Part shown: positions 16,443 through 24,487 of the stretch, piece after piece
Position numbering within the stretch: position 1 is the stretch's first letter
How the letters are laid out: each line of letters opens with the position of its first letter
From: Nocardioides sp.
Lineage (GTDB): Bacteria; Actinomycetota; Actinomycetes; Propionibacteriales; Nocardioidaceae
Reading direction: 5' to 3'
Assembly: GCF_014360585.1 (NCBI RefSeq)
Contig: NZ_JACIXG010000038.1
Span: 1-49,466 of the forward strand
DNA: 49,466 nucleotides
Made by a program: the position numbers and the translations under genes
The notes under the pieces: generated by a model
The model's database searches: none
What the model saw: only the letters and a program-made list of their open reading frames with translations
What the model was told of the DNA's origin: nothing

Positions 16443-16672
16443 GCCTGGTGGCCGTGCACGAGCTGCATCCGGATCCGCGCGATCCGCACCCGGGTGTCTC
16501 GCATGTGCCGGGCGACGTGCACGCGCTCGCTGGGAGCGACCGAGGTGAGCTCGTCGCGAAGGATGTTCAGGGTCTCTTCCAGCCCGAAGAGCTCAGCCTC
16601 GAGCAGCGCGGGATCCATTCGCGGCGCCGGAGCCGCCGTAGCCGGAAGCTCGTTCTCGACAGCCATCTGCAT
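16439..16672 (-). CDS. Small conserved-looking protein of unknown function
   Basis: This 77-residue predicted protein has a mainly alpha-helical, charged second half (ELFGLEETLNILRDELTSV ... RMQLVHGHQA) that could form a helical hairpin or coiled coil. No known motif was recognised. Start: ATG with GGGAGA about 7-8 bases upstream, both visible in the complement of 16672-16690; codon use and third-position GC are gene-like. It lies downstream of clgR on the same strand (112-base gap) and convergent with nei2. Function unknown. Confidence 0.65.
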   Translation of the reverse strand: MQMAVENELPATAAPAPRMDPALLEAELFGLEETLNILRDELTSVAPSERVHVARHMRDTRVRIARIRMQLVHGHQA

Positions 16673-16763
16673 AACACCATCTCCCAATGAACCTGCGGCC
16701 CGTCGTGGGCCCGCATCGCACAAGGAGACGGCGACGTCCGTCTTGAGACACCCGGGAAGCGAT

Positions 16764-16781
16764 CTCCCCGAATTTGGGGAG
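16764..16781. terminator. Hairpin CTCCCC-GAATTT-GGGGAG after clgR
   Basis: A 6-bp perfect stem with an AT-rich hexaloop, framed by GAT and ATC, begins within a few bases of the clgR stop. There is no U-tract, so it is a weak or attenuating terminator candidate before the small downstream gene. Confidence 0.4.
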
Positions 16782-16783
16782 GA

Positions 16784-17071
16784 TCAGGCTGCGGCGGCGT
16801 CGGCCGCGGCGCGGACCGGCATCCGCAGGATGGTGGCCTCTTCGATGGCGACCGCGTCGGAGACGTCGCGAAGCACATCGGAGAGAGCCACGTCGAGTGC
16901 GCTGCACAGCGAGGCGAGGAGCTCGGAGGAGGCCTCCTTCTGGCCACGCTCGACCTCGGAGATGTAACCGAGGCTCACTCGGGCCTCCGCGGAGACCTCG
17001 CGCAGGGTCATCCCACGCTCGAGCCGCTGGGCACGAAGCACCTCGCCGAGCAGTCGACGGAAGAGCACCAT
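16784..17071 (-). CDS. clgR: XRE-family regulator ClgR
   Basis: This 95-residue protein is almost entirely one Cro/C1-type helix-turn-helix. It opens [20 protein letters not shown], and its turn/recognition segment is [20 protein letters not shown], the diagnostic ClgR pattern. ClgR activates clp protease and other stress genes in actinobacteria and is itself a Clp substrate; the C-terminal run of alanines (ADAAAA) fits a Clp degradation tag. Start: ATG with AGGAGG 9 bases upstream, chosen over an in-frame ATG at 17095. It lies beside cinA and pgsA as in Mycobacterium and Streptomyces. An inverted repeat GTCACC-N8-GGTGAC (17098-17117) lies just upstream and may be an operator. Confidence 0.93.
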   Translation of the reverse strand: MVLFRRLLGEVLRAQRLERGMTLREVSAEARVSLGYISEVERGQKEASSELLASLCSALDVALSDVLRDVSDAVAIEEATILRMPVRAAADAAAA

Positions 17072-17131
17072 TGCGGTCAGCCTCCTACAGTTCACAAGTC
17101 ACCGACATCTGGGTGACGTCTTTCTCCAACG

Positions 17132-17617
17132 CTACCCGACCCTTCGATGTTCCTGCCGAAGTAGTCGGAGTAGTTCATCAACAGCGAACAAACACGTATC
17201 ACGCTGGATCTCCAGGCGCGAGCCCGACAGACCAAGTAGCGTCGATGTCTCGCCGTGCGGACCGGAAAGCCCGACGTAGACCGTCCCCACAGGCTTTCCC
17301 TCCTGCTCCTCGGGCCCGGCCACACCCGTGGTCGCGAGCGCGTACGTCGCCCCCGACCGCTCCCGCGCACCCGCAGCCATCGCCTCGGCGCACTCCCCGG
17401 AGACCACTCCGACGGTCTCGATCACCGAGACAGGGACACCCAGCAGGGTCTGCTTGAGCTCGGTCGCGTACGTCACGAACCCACCGCGGTACGTCTGCGA
17501 TGCTCCCGGAGGGTCGGTGAGCAGCGCGGCCAGGCGTCCGGCGGTCAACGACTCGGCGGTGGCCAACGTCGCCTCAGCGTCCCGAAGTGCGGCGTGGAGC
17601 TCCTCAACAGTTGCCAT
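17132..17617 (-). CDS. cinA: CinA-family protein (nicotinamide-nucleotide amidase domain)
   Basis: This 161-residue protein is the stand-alone C-terminal CinA domain: TAESLTAGRLAALLTD, then GGFVTYATELKQTLLGV and TGVAGP. Such proteins deamidate nicotinamide mononucleotide in pyridine-nucleotide recycling and were first described as competence/damage proteins. ATG with a TACGTT box 6 bases upstream indicates a leaderless message. clgR follows 60 bases downstream. The family B repeat lies immediately upstream of the promoter. Confidence 0.93.
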   Translation of the reverse strand: MATVEELHAALRDAEATLATAESLTAGRLAALLTDPPGASQTYRGGFVTYATELKQTLLGVPVSVIETVGVVSGECAEAMAAGARERSGATYALATTGVAGPEEQEGKPVGTVYVGLSGPHGETSTLLGLSGSRLEIQRDTCLFAVDELLRLLRQEHRRVG

Positions 17618-17623
17618 GGAAAA

Positions 17624-17629
17624 AACGTA
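17624..17629 (-). promoter_or_regulatory. -10 box of the leaderless cinA promoter (TACGTT)
   Basis: On the minus strand TACGTT is followed by TTTTCC and the ATG at 17617. Confidence 0.45.
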
Positions 17630-17642
17630 GCGGACGAACCCC

Positions 17643-17737
17643 GCCGAGTCGGCTCGTCCTGACCCAAAGCCGCCGAGTCGGCTCGTCGTGACGAGCCGAC
17701 TCGGCGGGTTGCTTGTCAGTTTGCGCCGACTCGGCGC
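17643..17737. repeat. Family B composite repeat, copy 1
   Basis: Three parts lie about 40 bases apart, centre to centre. GCCGAGTCGGCTCGTCCTGAC starts at 17644. A palindrome with 18-bp perfect arms follows (17670-17687 and 17690-17707; loop GT). GCGCCGACTCGGCGC lies at 17723-17737. The element sits between the 3' end of the nuclease gene (stop at 17748) and the cinA promoter, so it may end nuclease transcription. The same three-part layout recurs at 31574-31670. Confidence 0.8.
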
Positions 17738-17747
17738 AGGGGCAGGA

Positions 17748-19721
17748 CTAACGTCCGGCGTTGCGCGCCAGTCCGACGATGACCGGGTCGTGGTCGGAGG
17801 AGCGGAACGGCGAGTCGGTGTGCAGGTCGACGCCGGTGTAGTTGTATCGGCTGTACTCGAACAGCAACGACTCCCCCGAGTTGATCTTCCAGATGTCGGA
17901 GCCGGTGAAGCGGCGCTGGGCGTGCCGGTTGAGCAGCACGTGGTCGAGCGAGCCGGCCAGACCGGAGAAGGAGTAGCTGTACTCCTCGTTGCCGCTCAGC
18001 GTCTCGGAGTCGGCGTAGCCGGCCTCGTAGAGGACCTGCATCGGGTCCTCCTGGGTGTAGGCGTTGAAGTCGCCGGCGAGCGCGACGTCGGTGATGCCGG
18101 TCTGCGCGCGGACCGAGGAGACCCAGGAGACCAGCGCGGTCGCCTGGCGCACCCGCGACTCGTTCGAGGAGCCCTGGCCGTCCCCGGTGTCGCGGTCGCC
18201 CGGCCACGGGCCGGGCGAGCCCTTCGACTTGAAGTGGTTGACCACGAAGAGGAACGGGGCGCCGCCGACGGTGGGCTTGAAGACCTGGCCGATCGGCTCG
18301 CGAGCGTTGCCGAAGGCCTGGTCGTCGCCGCTCTGGTCGCCCAGCGCACGGGCCTCACCGATGCGCCGGACAGCCGAGCGCTTGTAGATGATCGCATTGG
18401 TGATCACGTCGGATCCGGAGGCGTCGGGCAGCTCGGCCGAGGACGGGTTGGCCGTCCAGACCTTGCGGCCGGCAGCCTCGTTGAGCGCCGTGACCAGGGA
18501 GTTCGTCGCCTCGTCGGGTGTCTCGCCGAGGCGGGCGGAGTTCTCGATCTCCATCAGACCGACGACGTCGGCGTCGAGCGCGTTGATCGCGGAGACGATC
18601 TTCGACTGCTGGCGCTCGAAGTCGGCCGGGTCCCAGGCTCCGCGCTGGTTGCAGCCGCCTCTGACGTTGTTGCCGTCGCCGGAGCGGTCCTTGTAGGCGG
18701 TGCAGCCACCGTCGCCGACGTTGTCGTCGTCGGCGTCGCCCAGGGTGGTGAAGTAGTTGAGGACGTTGAACGAGGCGATCTTCACGTCGGCGCGGCCGAT
18801 CTTGCGCTCGTCCGGTGCGTCGCTGCGTACGTCACCGAAGTCGGCCGGCCAGGAGGCCGGGTCTGCGGTGGCGACCCTGGTCGGCTGGAGCCGGTAGGTC
18901 GGCGCCGAGGGCGAGCCGCCCTCGGAGAGGATCACCGGGCCGCGGAAGTCGACGGAGGCGCCGACCACGACGGGGGTGGTGTTGGAGACGTAGGGGATCG
19001 TACGGCTCGTCGGCGGGCGCAGCGTGGTCGAGGAGCCGTCGTCGAGCACGATCCCGCGAGCGGCGTTGTCCGCCGCGACCGCCTCGGCCTCGTCCGACCC
19101 GGGACGGGCCACCTCGGTCGGCTGCAGCAGCGGGCGCTCGCCCTGGGCGAGGCCGAGCTCGCCGAAGTTCTCCACGCCGTAGGTGTTGCTGACCGTGATG
19201 TCACCCTGAGGGGCGAAGAGCATCCCCTCCAGCGACTCCTTCTGCGCGCCGGTGGCCGGCCACTGCGAGACGACCGGCTCGATCGAGCCGGTGCCGTCGG
19301 CGACGATGTCGCCCGCGGTGGGCACCGAGACCTGGGTCAGCCCGGCGTACTCGGTCACCTCACCGGTCACCGTCACCGCGTCGCCCGGCGCGACGGTGAC
19401 GGCACCGGCCGAACGGGGCTGGTAGACGAAGACCGCGTCGGAGGCGTCGTGCGAGCCGAGGTCGAGCGAGCCGCCCGTGCCGGGCGTCTGAAGGTAGAAG
19501 CCGAAGAACCCACCTGAGGGGTAGGCCGCGGTGACGATACCGCTGGTGGTGACGGTCTTGCCGGCGAGCGGGCTGGTGGTGCCGCTGCCCTGGATGTCGG
19601 CGATGGCGACGGCCTCGGCTGTCGTGGCGGCGCGCGCGGTCGGGATGGCGACCGCGCCGACGCCCGCGACGGCGGCCGTCAGGCCGACCACCGAGCCGAG
19701 CACCTGACGTGCTGAGAACAT
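17748..19721 (-). CDS. Secreted ExeM/NucH-type endonuclease
   Basis: This 657-residue exported nuclease begins with a signal peptide ending near PTARA-ATT (about residue 31). Next come an OB-fold-like region (about 36-145) and an endonuclease/exonuclease/phosphatase domain with FNVLNYF (318-324), MEIEN (390-394, metal Glu), NHFKSK (495-500), GDFNAY (550-555) and SDHDP (642-646). Cys-containing loop GDGGCTAY ... RGGCNQRG is typical of the ExeM group. It should degrade extracellular DNA for phosphate or nutrients. The start ATG follows GGGGAG by 6 bases. It interrupts the usual cinA-pgsA adjacency and looks like an accessory insertion. Confidence 0.93.
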   Translation of the reverse strand: MFSARQVLGSVVGLTAAVAGVGAVAIPTARAATTAEAVAIADIQGSGTTSPLAGKTVTTSGIVTAAYPSGGFFGFYLQTPGTGGSLDLGSHDASDAVFVYQPRSAGAVTVAPGDAVTVTGEVTEYAGLTQVSVPTAGDIVADGTGSIEPVVSQWPATGAQKESLEGMLFAPQGDITVSNTYGVENFGELGLAQGERPLLQPTEVARPGSDEAEAVAADNAARGIVLDDGSSTTLRPPTSRTIPYVSNTTPVVVGASVDFRGPVILSEGGSPSAPTYRLQPTRVATADPASWPADFGDVRSDAPDERKIGRADVKIASFNVLNYFTTLGDADDDNVGDGGCTAYKDRSGDGNNVRGGCNQRGAWDPADFERQQSKIVSAINALDADVVGLMEIENSARLGETPDEATNSLVTALNEAAGRKVWTANPSSAELPDASGSDVITNAIIYKRSAVRRIGEARALGDQSGDDQAFGNAREPIGQVFKPTVGGAPFLFVVNHFKSKGSPGPWPGDRDTGDGQGSSNESRVRQATALVSWVSSVRAQTGITDVALAGDFNAYTQEDPMQVLYEAGYADSETLSGNEEYSYSFSGLAGSLDHVLLNRHAQRRFTGSDIWKINSGESLLFEYSRYNYTGVDLHTDSPFRSSDHDPVIVGLARNAGR

Positions 19722-19827
19722 GGATGACTCCCCGCGTGGAAGATAGAAGACGGTGGGCGGTCTGCCCGAATCAGCACCGGCCGAACCACGTGACCATAAC
19801 GCGGGGTACGCACCCTTTGCGGGGATC

Positions 19828-19858
19828 TTCGATGAACGTCCGGTAACGGAGTTACAAC
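19828..19858 (-). promoter_or_regulatory. Possible PHO-box-like repeats upstream of the nuclease
   Basis: On the minus strand three GTT-starting units (GTTGTAACTCC, GTTACCGGAC, GTTCATCGAAG) follow one another at 11- and 10-base spacing, about 110 bases before the nuclease start. PhoP boxes in Streptomyces are 11-base GTTCACC-like direct repeats. The match is loose. Confidence 0.25.
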
Positions 19859-19895
19859 TACCCGAAATCGGAGATCTGCGCGGTCGCGCGATCGC

Positions 19896-20537
19896 TCAGG
19901 AGCGGAGGGCTGCGCGCTGCTTCCACACGCCGTGGAAGAACTGGGCACCCGACCACATGGTCAGCGCGACCGCGACCGCGAGGCAGACCTGGAAGGCATA
20001 GAAGAGGATCTCCCAGACCAGGGCGTCACCGAACGCGCCGCCGTGCGCCGAGCCGTGCGGCAGCGGGAGCAGCAGGCCACCGAGGGCGACCGCCTGCACG
20101 GTGGTCTTGATCTTGCCGAGCTCGTCGGCCGGGATCACGATCCTCTTCAGGACAGAGAGCCGCAGCAGGGTGACGCTCCACTCGCGCAGCAGCACGATGA
20201 TGGTCACCCACCACCACACGTCGCCGACGATCGAGAGCCCGATGAGGGCCATGCCGGTGACCGCCTTGTCGGCGATCGGGTCGGCGATCTTGCCGAAGTC
20301 GGTGATCAGGTTGTGCTTGCGCGCCAGGTCGCCGTCGATCTTGTCGGTGATCATCGCGAGCACGAAGATCACGAACGCCACCCAGCGCAGGGTCGGGTTG
20401 TCACCGCCGTCAGCCAGCAGCGCCCACGCGAAGAACGGCACCGCGAGGATCCGCAGCGTGGTCAGCGCGTTGGGTACGTTCCAGTTGCTCGTCTTCACGG
20501 CAGCGTCATCGTTCGGCTCGGCGTTCACGGGCTGCAC
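19896..20537 (-). CDS. pgsA: CDP-diacylglycerol--glycerol-3-phosphate 3-phosphatidyltransferase
   Basis: This 213-residue membrane enzyme has the CDP-alcohol phosphatidyltransferase motif D68-G-x2-A-R-x8-G82-x3-D86-x3-D90 (written DGDLAR ... FGKIADPIAD) and about five to six membrane helices. It makes phosphatidylglycerophosphate for phosphatidylglycerol and cardiolipin. The GTG at 20537 comes one base after the rimO stop; a second GTG at 20528 has AAGG 8 bases upstream and may be the true start. It sits in the conserved rimO-pgsA-cinA order, split here from cinA by the nuclease. Confidence 0.93.
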   Translation of the reverse strand: MQPVNAEPNDDAAVKTSNWNVPNALTTLRILAVPFFAWALLADGGDNPTLRWVAFVIFVLAMITDKIDGDLARKHNLITDFGKIADPIADKAVTGMALIGLSIVGDVWWWVTIIVLLREWSVTLLRLSVLKRIVIPADELGKIKTTVQAVALGGLLLPLPHGSAHGGAFGDALVWEILFYAFQVCLAVAVALTMWSGAQFFHGVWKQRAALRS

Positions 20538-20538
20538 C

Positions 20539-21996
20539 TTAACCGTTCACCGAGGCGACCAGGTCGACGCCTTCGGAGGCGATGACGGTCGCGGCCACGA
20601 GATCACCCGGACGTACGTTCTCGACGTCGCCCTCGAGCGAGGTCATCCCGTCGACCTCGGGGCCCTGATGGAGGGCCCGGCCGAGGATCTCGCCGTCTTC
20701 GACCTCCTCGACGAGCACGACGACCTGCTCGCCAATCCGCTCCTCGGCGCGCTGCGCGGTGAGCTCCTCGACGAGCTCGTTGACGTGCTCCACGCGGGCC
20801 CGGATCTCGTCCTCGTCCAGCTTGATCGAGTCGTCGAAGCCAGCGGCCTCGGTGCCGTCCTCGTCGGAGTAGCCGAAGACGCCGGTGACATCCATGCGCG
20901 CAGCGACCAGGAAGTCGGTGAGGATCTCGAGGTCCTCCTCGGTCTCGCCGGGGAAGCCGACGATGACGTTGGACCGGACGCCGGCCTCAGGGGCGTACCC
21001 GCGGATCTGCTCGAGCAGCCCCAGGAAGCTCTCCGGGTCACCGAACCGCTTCATCCGGCGCAGGACCGCGTTGGAGGCGTGCTGGAAGCTCAGGTCGAAG
21101 TAGGGCGCCACGCCCGGCGTGGTGGCGATGACCTTCAGCAGGTCGGGACGGATCTCGGCGGGCTGCAGGTAGGAGACGCGGACGCGCTCGATGCCGTCGA
21201 TGGCCCCGAGCTCCGGCAGGAGCGTCTCGAGCAGCCGGAGGTCACCGAGGTCCTTGCCGTAGGAGGTGGAGTTCTCCGAGACCAGGAAGAGCTCCTTGAC
21301 GCCCTGCTGGGCCAGCCACTGCCCCTCGTGGAGCACGTCGGAGGGACGCCGCGAGACGAACGAGCCGCGGAACTGCGGGATCGCGCAGAAGGTGCAGCGC
21401 CGGTCGCAGCCGCTGGCCAGCTTCAACGGCGCCCAGGGAGCGTCGTCGAGCCGCGTACGTCCGGCGAAGCCGGGCACCTGGTCCACGGTCGCCATGCCGG
21501 GGACCGAGATCGCGGAGGCATCGCGCTCCACCGGCGAGATCGGCAGCAGCAGCCGCCGATCCTGGGGCGTGTGCGGGTGGTGGGCCTCACCACTCAGGAT
21601 CGAGCGCAGCTTGCCGGCGATGTCGGGGTAGTCGTCGAACCCGAGCACCGCGTCGGCCTCGGGGAGCTCGGCGGCCAGGTCCTTGCCGTAGCGCTCGGCC
21701 ATGCAGCCGACCGCGACGACGGCCTGCGCCTTGCCCGTCTCCTTGAGGTCGGCAGCCTCGAGCAGCGTGTCGACCGAGTCCTTCTTCGCCTGCTCGACGA
21801 AGCCGCAGGTGTTGACCACCACGGTGTCGGCCTCGTCCGGGTCTGCGACCAGCCGGAAGCCGCCGGCTGTCAGCCGGCCGGCGAGCTCCTCGGAGTCCAC
21901 CTCGTTGCGGGTGCACCCGAGGGTGATCATCGCGACCGAGACCAGCGGCTGGTCGGTCGGCGTGTCCAGGTGCGAGGGTTCGGTGACAGTGCTCAT
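20539..21996 (-). CDS. rimO: Ribosomal protein S12 methylthiotransferase RimO
   Basis: This 485-residue radical-SAM methylthiotransferase modifies Asp of ribosomal protein S12. The N-terminal cluster cysteines are Cys28 (TLGCTRN), Cys64 (NTCGFV) and Cys98 (VGCMAERY). The radical-SAM cluster is Cys197-x3-Cys201-x2-Cys204 ([10 protein letters not shown]), and a C-terminal TRAM domain follows (about 410-485). RimO rather than MiaB is supported by [17 protein letters not shown] and by its place beside pgsA. The ATG at 21996 is preferred over one at 22020 because the shorter protein fits the family. Confidence 0.95.
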   Translation of the reverse strand: MSTVTEPSHLDTPTDQPLVSVAMITLGCTRNEVDSEELAGRLTAGGFRLVADPDEADTVVVNTCGFVEQAKKDSVDTLLEAADLKETGKAQAVVAVGCMAERYGKDLAAELPEADAVLGFDDYPDIAGKLRSILSGEAHHPHTPQDRRLLLPISPVERDASAISVPGMATVDQVPGFAGRTRLDDAPWAPLKLASGCDRRCTFCAIPQFRGSFVSRRPSDVLHEGQWLAQQGVKELFLVSENSTSYGKDLGDLRLLETLLPELGAIDGIERVRVSYLQPAEIRPDLLKVIATTPGVAPYFDLSFQHASNAVLRRMKRFGDPESFLGLLEQIRGYAPEAGVRSNVIVGFPGETEEDLEILTDFLVAARMDVTGVFGYSDEDGTEAAGFDDSIKLDEDEIRARVEHVNELVEELTAQRAEERIGEQVVVLVEEVEDGEILGRALHQGPEVDGMTSLEGDVENVRPGDLVAATVIASEGVDLVASVNG

Positions 21997-22064
21997 CACC
22001 GTGAAGTATGACGCGCACACACCCCGGAGACCGAACCCTCGCAGCGCCGTCCGTCGTACGGGAC

Positions 22065-22418
22065 TCAGTTGGGTTTGACGGCGAGCACCGGCACGGAGGC
22101 CTCGAGCAAGAGCTTCTGCGCCATCGATCCGAAGAGCAGCTTGCCGGTCGGGGTGCGGTGCTTGACCCCGATCACGAGCCGGGACGCGCCGTGCCGGGCG
22201 GCCGCATCCAACAGACTGCCGACCGCGTCACGGTCGTGCGGACCAGGCATCTCAAAGGAGACCGGCACACCGTCGAGGTGCTCATCGGTCGGATCCAGCT
22301 GGACTCCGTCGAGGTTGAAGACCACCAGGTCCTCATCTCGCAGACGCGCTTCCTCGACACCGGCGCGCAGAGCCGCGGCACTTTCGGGCGTATCGGTACG
22401 AGCGACGATCACGGTCAT
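22065..22418 (-). CDS. Universal stress protein (UspA family)
   Basis: This 117-residue USP domain is a little short for the family. The ATP-binding pattern G-x2-G-x9-G-S is partly kept ([15 protein letters not shown]), followed by the typical end [19 protein letters not shown] with AGGAG 7 bases upstream. It lies 43 bases after tctA on the same strand, so it is probably the last gene of the transporter operon, a placement also seen for some TRAP/TTT transporters that carry a small USP-like protein. Confidence 0.88.
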   Translation of the reverse strand: MTVIVARTDTPESAAALRAGVEEARLRDEDLVVFNLDGVQLDPTDEHLDGVPVSFEMPGPHDRDAVGSLLDAAARHGASRLVIGVKHRTPTGKLLFGSMAQKLLLEASVPVLAVKPN

Positions 22419-22461
22419 GGTTTCACTCCTGGGTGGTGGAGGTGGATGGGAAGGGTCACGT

Positions 22462-23970
22462 TCAGACGTCGCGGCGTGCTCGGCCGACCAGGACCTGGCG
22501 CGCCTTGAGCCCGACGACGATGAGCAGCAGTGCGTAGAGCACCAACGGGATCGGCCCGGAGACGAAGATGGCGTAGTCACCGTTGGACCCGAGGAGTGCG
22601 TCGCGCATGCTGGTCTCAGCCAACGGTCCGAGCACCATCCCGATCAGCAACGGCGCGACCGGGACGTCGTATCGCCGCATGGCGAAGCCCAGGCAACCGA
22701 TCGCCAGGAACAGCAGCAGATCGAACCGCGACAGTCCGGTGGCGTACACGCCCAGGACGCAGAAGAGCACGATCGAGCCGTACAGGTAGGGCGGTGGGAC
22801 CAGCAGCAGCTTCGCCCACAGGTGGGCGAACGGAAGGTTGATGATCAGCAGCACGATCATCGCGATGAAGAAGCTCGCGAGCAGCGCCCACACCAGCTCG
22901 GGCGAGTTGTCGAAGAGCAGCGGGCCCGGCTGCAGGCCGTACTGGCGGAAGGCCGCCAGCATGATCGCCGCTGTGGCCGAGACCGGCAGGCCGAGCGCCA
23001 GCAGCGCGCCCATCGCCATCCCGGTGGTCGAGTTGCCCGCGGCCTCGGGAGCGGCCACGCCCCGCAGCGCACCCCTGCCGAACACAGGCACCTTGCGACG
23101 CCGGTCGATGCGTCGCTCGACGTCGTAGGCCAAGAAGGTCGGCACCTCGGCGCCGCCCACCGGGATCACCCCGAAGGGCAGTCCGATCGCCGTGCCGCGG
23201 CCCCAGGCCGGGATCGCCTCCTTGATCTCGCTCTTGGAGAGGTACGCACGGTCGCCGGAGGCACCGAGCTGCTCGGGCTTGGGGTCGCGCCGGATCCGGG
23301 TGACCACGTGGAGGATCTCCCCGAGCGCCAGCATGCCGACCGCGACCACGACCAGCGAGATCCCGTCGAAGAGGTTCATCGAGCCGGCAGTGAGCCGCTC
23401 CGCACCCGAGATGGCGTCGATGCCGACCGTGGCGACGATCAGACCGAGAGCCAGCGCGGTGAGGCCCTTGACCACGGAGTCGGCCACCACCGAGGAGATC
23501 GCGCCGAAGGCCAGCAGGGAGAGAGCGAAGAACTCGGCCGGGCCGAAGTTCGCCGAGAGGTCGGCCAGGGTCGGGGCCAAGAAGACCACGACGACCGAAG
23601 CCGCCATGCCTCCGATGAAGGCACCGATCGCCGCAACGGCCAGGGCTTGGGGCGCCCGGCCGGCCTTGGCCATGGCGTGTCCCTCGATCGTGGTGGCGAT
23701 CGCGGAGGCCTGACCTGGGGTGTTCATCAGGATCCCCATCGTGGAGTCCCCGAAGAGTCCGCCGAAGTACACGCCGGCGAAGAGGATGAAGGCGGCGGTC
23801 GGGTCGAGCGCGAACGTCATCGGCAGCAGCAGGGCCACCGCCATCGAGGAGCCCAAGCCCGGCAGCACCCCGACCGCGGTGCCGATCAGACATCCGATCA
23901 GCACCCAGAGCAGGTTCATCGGGCTCAGCGCGCCGCTGAACCCCTCGAGCAGCAGGTTCAACTGTTCCAT
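22462..23970 (-). CDS. tctA: Tripartite tricarboxylate transporter, large membrane subunit TctA
   Basis: This 502-residue protein has about 11-12 membrane helices and the TctA signatures: GTAVGVLPGLGSSMAVALLLP near the N-terminus, YFGGLFGDSTMGILMNTPGQ and a later repeat of the same fold (PVGGAEVPTFLAYDVE, then AAPEAAGNSTTGMAMGALLALGLP). It forms the sodium- or proton-driven channel for a carboxylate delivered by TctC. The tctB stop is 1 base upstream. It is clearly full length. Confidence 0.95.
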   Translation of the reverse strand: MEQLNLLLEGFSGALSPMNLLWVLIGCLIGTAVGVLPGLGSSMAVALLLPMTFALDPTAAFILFAGVYFGGLFGDSTMGILMNTPGQASAIATTIEGHAMAKAGRAPQALAVAAIGAFIGGMAASVVVVFLAPTLADLSANFGPAEFFALSLLAFGAISSVVADSVVKGLTALALGLIVATVGIDAISGAERLTAGSMNLFDGISLVVVAVGMLALGEILHVVTRIRRDPKPEQLGASGDRAYLSKSEIKEAIPAWGRGTAIGLPFGVIPVGGAEVPTFLAYDVERRIDRRRKVPVFGRGALRGVAAPEAAGNSTTGMAMGALLALGLPVSATAAIMLAAFRQYGLQPGPLLFDNSPELVWALLASFFIAMIVLLIINLPFAHLWAKLLLVPPPYLYGSIVLFCVLGVYATGLSRFDLLLFLAIGCLGFAMRRYDVPVAPLLIGMVLGPLAETSMRDALLGSNGDYAIFVSGPIPLVLYALLLIVVGLKARQVLVGRARRDV

Positions 23971-23971
23971 G

Positions 23972-24487
23972 TCAGAGCCCTCCCAGGATCCCGGACGGCA
24001 GCGGCAGGCCCAGGCCCACGCCGAAGATCAGATAGATGGCGCTCGACACCAGCAGCGCCACCGAGATGTCGAAGGCGGGGCGACTGCTGCCGAACGCCCG
24101 GGTCACGCACCAGAACAGCAGTCCGCCGGCGACGATCCAGCCGAGCAGGTCCAGCAGGAGGATGAAGACGACGAGCCCGCCGACGACCCAGGCGAACGCC
24201 GTCCAGTCGCTGTAGGTGCGGTATTCGGTCTGGTCGGCCTTCTCGTCGGGGTTCCGGAGGTAGTGCAGCGTCAGGAGTGCCGCCAGCAGGTAGCCCGCCA
24301 CCGCCAGGATCGTCGGGAAGAACTTCGGGCCGGGGAAGGTCGTGTCGGGCGGCACCTCCATCATCGCGATGCCGATCACGACGTACGTGCTCACCAGGGC
24401 CATGATCAGCGGGATCACGAGGCCTCCGCGGCCGCGGAGGCCGCCGCCGGCGCCGTGGGCCGGCCGATCGACGGTTTCGGTGTTCAC
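23972..24487 (-). CDS. tctB: Tripartite tricarboxylate transporter, small membrane subunit TctB
   Basis: This 171-residue protein has four predicted membrane helices in the TctB layout: one near the N-terminus (LVIPLIMALVSTYVVIG), then FFPTILAVAGYLLAALL and two late hydrophobic segments separated by a polar loop. The start overlaps the tctC1 stop (24484-24487), so it is translationally coupled and sits between binding protein and TctA as usual. Confidence 0.9.
   Translation of the reverse strand: MNTETVDRPAHGAGGGLRGRGGLVIPLIMALVSTYVVIGIAMMEVPPDTTFPGPKFFPTILAVAGYLLAALLTLHYLRNPDEKADQTEYRTYSDWTAFAWVVGGLVVFILLLDLLGWIVAGGLLFWCVTRAFGSSRPAFDISVALLVSSAIYLIFGVGLGLPLPSGILGGL

Noticed and set aside
17643..17737. 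tRNA or attachment site
   Set aside because: No acceptor/T-loop pattern such as GTTCGAATC; the palindromes are perfect and tandem, unlike a tRNA.
22616..23893. Open frame inside tctA on the same strand
   Set aside because: Shadow frame; tctA shows full-length membrane helices and family motifs.
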